From Thermomonas aquatica (GTDB taxonomy: Bacteria > Pseudomonadota > Gammaproteobacteria > Xanthomonadales > Xanthomonadaceae), in contig NZ_CP040871.1 in assembly GCF_006337105.1 (NCBI RefSeq), positions 1,054,001 through 1,118,000 of the forward strand: a stretch of 64,000 nucleotides of DNA, read 5' to 3'. Every line of letters begins with the position of its first letter. Positions within the stretch are counted from its first letter, which is position 1. Positions 61,962 to 64,000 of the stretch are shown here, one piece after another. Both the position numbers and the translations under genes were made by a program. A model generated the notes under the pieces. The model was not told where the DNA came from and did not search any database. It worked only from the letters and a program-made list of their open reading frames with translations.

Positions 61962-64000
61962 ATGCCCATCCCCGCCGAAGCGCGCTTCTGGATCGCGCGC
62001 GGGCTGGGCCTGTGGCGACGCGGCTGGGCCAGCCTGCGCAACCGCGGGCTGGCGGCGAGCTGGCAGCGGCTCAAGCTGCACTTCCGGCGCGGCACGGTCC
62101 CGGCCCAGGCCCTGTATGCGCCGCAACCCGCGCCGTTCGCCGGGTTCTCGATCGCCACCGCCGCGGCCCCGCGCGCCAGCATCGTGATCCCGGTGCATGG
62201 CGCGTTCGCGCACACCCTCGCCTGCCTGCGCGCGCTGGCCGCGCATCCGCCGAGGGCCTCGTTCGAGCTGATCGTGGTCGACGACGCTTCGCCTGACGAC
62301 ACGCTGGCGAAGCTCGCCCGGGTCGATGGCTTGCGCGTGCACGCCCGCGAAACCAATGGCGGCTTCATCGCCGCCTGCAACGACGGCGCGGCGCTGGCGC
62401 GCGGCGAGTTCCTGGTCTTCCTCAACAACGACACCGTGCCGCAGCCGGGCTGGCTGGATGCGATGCTGGAGACCTTCGAGCGACATGCGGACGCCGGCTT
62501 GGTCGGCGCCAAGCTCGTGTATCCCGACGGCCGCCTGCAGGAAGCCGGCGGCGTGGTATTCGCCGATGGCTCGGGCTGGAACTACGGTCGCGGCGAATCG
62601 CCCGACGACTGCCGGTTCGCCTATCTGCGCGATGCCGATTACTGCAGCGGCGCGGCGATCGCGATCCCGCGCACGCTGTTCGAGCGCCTTGGCGGGTTCG
62701 ACGCACGCTACGCACCCGCGTATTACGAAGACACCGACCTCGCCTTCGCGGTGCGCGGCGCCGGCCTGCGCGTGCTGTACCAGCCGGCTTCGCTGGTCGT
62801 CCACGACGAAGGCGCGACTTCCGGCACCGATCTTGCGCAAGGCCCGAAAGCCGCGCAGGTGCGCAACCAATCGGTGTTCGCGCGCAAATGGCAGGAGGCG
62901 CTGCGCGAACAGCTGCCCGCAGGCACGATCCCGACGCCGGCCTTGCTGCATCGTGCCCGGCCGCAAATCCTGATCGTCGATGCACTGACCCCGCAACCGG
63001 ACCGCGATTCCGGCTCGCTGCGGCTGGTGAACCTGATGCGCCTGCTGATCGGGGAAGGCGCGCATGTGGTGTTCCTGCCGGCCAACCGCAGCGCCGACGG
63101 CGCGTACACCGAGGCGCTGCAGCAACTCGGCGTGGAGTGCTGGCACGCGCCCTACGCCGCCGGCATCCCGGCCTGGTTGCGCGAGCACGGGCCGCGCTTC
63201 GACGTGGCGATGGTCAGCCGGCACTACGTCGCCAGCGAATTCCTGCCGCTGCTGCGCAAGCACGCGCCGCAGGCGAAACTGCTGTTCGATACCGTCGACC
63301 TGCACTACCTGCGCGAGCGACGCGCGGCCGAACTCTCCGGCGACCGCGTCGCCCTGCGCGCCGCGCAGCGAACCCGCGAACTCGAACTCGGCCTGATCGC
63401 GAAGGCCGATGCCACCCTGGTGGTCAGCGACACGGAGCGGGCACTGCTTGCCGACGATGCGCCGCAAGCGGACGTGCGCATCCTGTCCAACCTGCACGCA
63501 CTCGGTGCGCAAGGACCGGCCTGGTCGCAGCGCAAGGACCTGCTGTTCGTCGGCGGCTTCCGCCATCCGCCGAATGTCGATGCGGTGCTGTGGTTCGCGC
63601 GCGAGGTGTTCCCGCGCATCCGTGCAGCGCGGCCCGGCATGCAATTCCACTGCATCGGCGGCGACGTGCCGGCCGAAGTGCAGGCGCTGTCCGCCATCGA
63701 CGGCATCCGCATCCACGGCCATGTGCCGGACCTGCAGCCGTGGCTCGACGGTTGCCGGCTTTCGGTCGCGCCGCTGCGTTACGGCGCCGGGGTGAAGGGC
63801 AAGGTCAACCAGGCAATGGCGCATGGCCTGCCGGTGGTGGCCACTTCGCCCGCGGTGGAAGGCATGCATCTGGTCGATGGACGGGACGCATTGGTTGCGG
63901 ACGATGCCGGCGGCTTCGCCGATGCCGTGCTGCGGCTGCACGGCGACGAAGCGCTGTGGAACCGCATCGCCGCCAACGGCCGCGACAATGTCGCCCGCCA
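61962..64000 (+). CDS. Two-domain glycosyltransferase (GT2 plus GT4-like), 3'-truncated by window edge
   Basis: An open frame from ATG 61962 to the window end without a stop, 679 codons visible. A GGAG lies 9 nt before the ATG. Residues about 60-310 form a GT2 domain: RASIVIPVHGAFAHTL, ELIVVDDASPDDTL, ETNGGFIAACNDGA, FLNNDTVPQPGWLDAML and YEDTDLAFAVRGAG. From about residue 330 a second Rossmann-type domain resembles GT4 enzymes, with DLLFVGGFRHPPNVDAVLWF and VAPLRYGAGVKGKVNQAMAHGLPVVAT. It probably builds a surface polysaccharide or O-antigen. The visible right part still has the intact nucleotide-sugar binding region. Confidence 0.88.
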   Translation, partial: MPIPAEARFWIARGLGLWRRGWASLRNRGLAASWQRLKLHFRRGTVPAQALYAPQPAPFAGFSIATAAAPRASIVIPVHGAFAHTLACLRALAAHPPRASFELIVVDDASPDDTLAKLARVDGLRVHARETNGGFIAACNDGAALARGEFLVFLNNDTVPQPGWLDAMLETFERHADAGLVGAKLVYPDGRLQEAGGVVFADGSGWNYGRGESPDDCRFAYLRDADYCSGAAIAIPRTLFERLGGFDARYAPAYYEDTDLAFAVRGAGLRVLYQPASLVVHDEGATSGTDLAQGPKAAQVRNQSVFARKWQEALREQLPAGTIPTPALLHRARPQILIVDALTPQPDRDSGSLRLVNLMRLLIGEGAHVVFLPANRSADGAYTEALQQLGVECWHAPYAAGIPAWLREHGPRFDVAMVSRHYVASEFLPLLRKHAPQAKLLFDTVDLHYLRERRAAELSGDRVALRAAQRTRELELGLIAKADATLVVSDTERALLADDAPQADVRILSNLHALGAQGPAWSQRKDLLFVGGFRHPPNVDAVLWFAREVFPRIRAARPGMQFHCIGGDVPAEVQALSAIDGIRIHGHVPDLQPWLDGCRLSVAPLRYGAGVKGKVNQAMAHGLPVVATSPAVEGMHLVDGRDALVADDAGGFADAVLRLHGDEALWNRIAANGRDNVAR

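Overview
The window is a dense, very GC-rich (about 70% by eye) chromosomal segment of a gammaproteobacterium, most likely of the Xanthomonadales (Lysobacteraceae/Xanthomonadaceae; Lysobacter, Luteimonas or Thermomonas-like). This rests on the ahpF-oxyR arrangement, the gammaproteobacterial lptD-surA-pdxA-rsmA-apaG-apaH block, the tonB-gshB-pilGHIJ-chpA-chpC-rsmE-bioA block, many 1-4 nt stop/start overlaps and frequent GTG starts. The genus is an inference. I see no rRNA, tRNA, CRISPR array, insertion sequence, prophage or attachment site. No stretch over about 220 bases lacks a gene, so this reads as core rather than accessory DNA.

Layout. 1-3.3 kb (+): peroxide defence (ahpF, cut by the left edge; a VOC protein; oxyR; a conserved unknown). 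3.3-9.5 kb (-): an ArnT/PMT-like membrane glycosyltransferase, msrA, a DMT transporter, an I-site-bearing diguanylate cyclase and a DUF2007 protein. 9.6-13.5 kb (+): glnS, a nucleoside deaminase, rlmM and a secreted EF-hand protein. 13.5-16 kb (-): two ubiquinone hydroxylases. 16-18.1 kb (+): a membrane protein, a PduO-type cobalamin adenosyltransferase and an HDAC-family deacetylase, converging on msrB. 18.6-26.6 kb (+): lptD, surA, pdxA, a CsaA-like protein, rsmA, apaG, apaH and a Crp/Fnr regulator. 26.6-37.9 kb (-): folA, thyA, lgt, two TPM-domain proteins, lemA, terC, dgkA, then a MacAB-like transporter (permease, ATPase, adaptor) with an upstream two-component system. 37.9-42.9 kb: a DUF486 protein (+), Mpo1-like, mazG, cysQ and nudE (-), bioA and rsmE (+). 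42.9-53.7 kb (-): the Pil-Chp type IV pilus chemosensory operon. 53.8-55.7 kb (+): gshB and a TonB protein. 55.7-61.8 kb (-): a small membrane protein, tsaB, a VOC protein, a DinG/YoaA-type helicase and mrcB. 61.96 kb to the right edge (+): a two-domain glycosyltransferase that runs out of the window.

The most interesting region is the Pil-Chp operon. It has no PilK (CheR-type methyltransferase), and its CheB-type protein has lost all three positions of the methylesterase triad. ChpA carries about 280 residues of TolA-like charged helix between its phosphotransfer domains and its kinase core. Elsewhere, the MacA-like adaptor carries an inserted segment resembling LTxxQ/Spy proteins, several genes have a -10-like hexamer exactly six bases before the start codon (candidate leaderless mRNAs), and palindromes sit over promoters or ribosome binding sites. 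I found no wholly new multi-gene system; most of the window is recognisable housekeeping.
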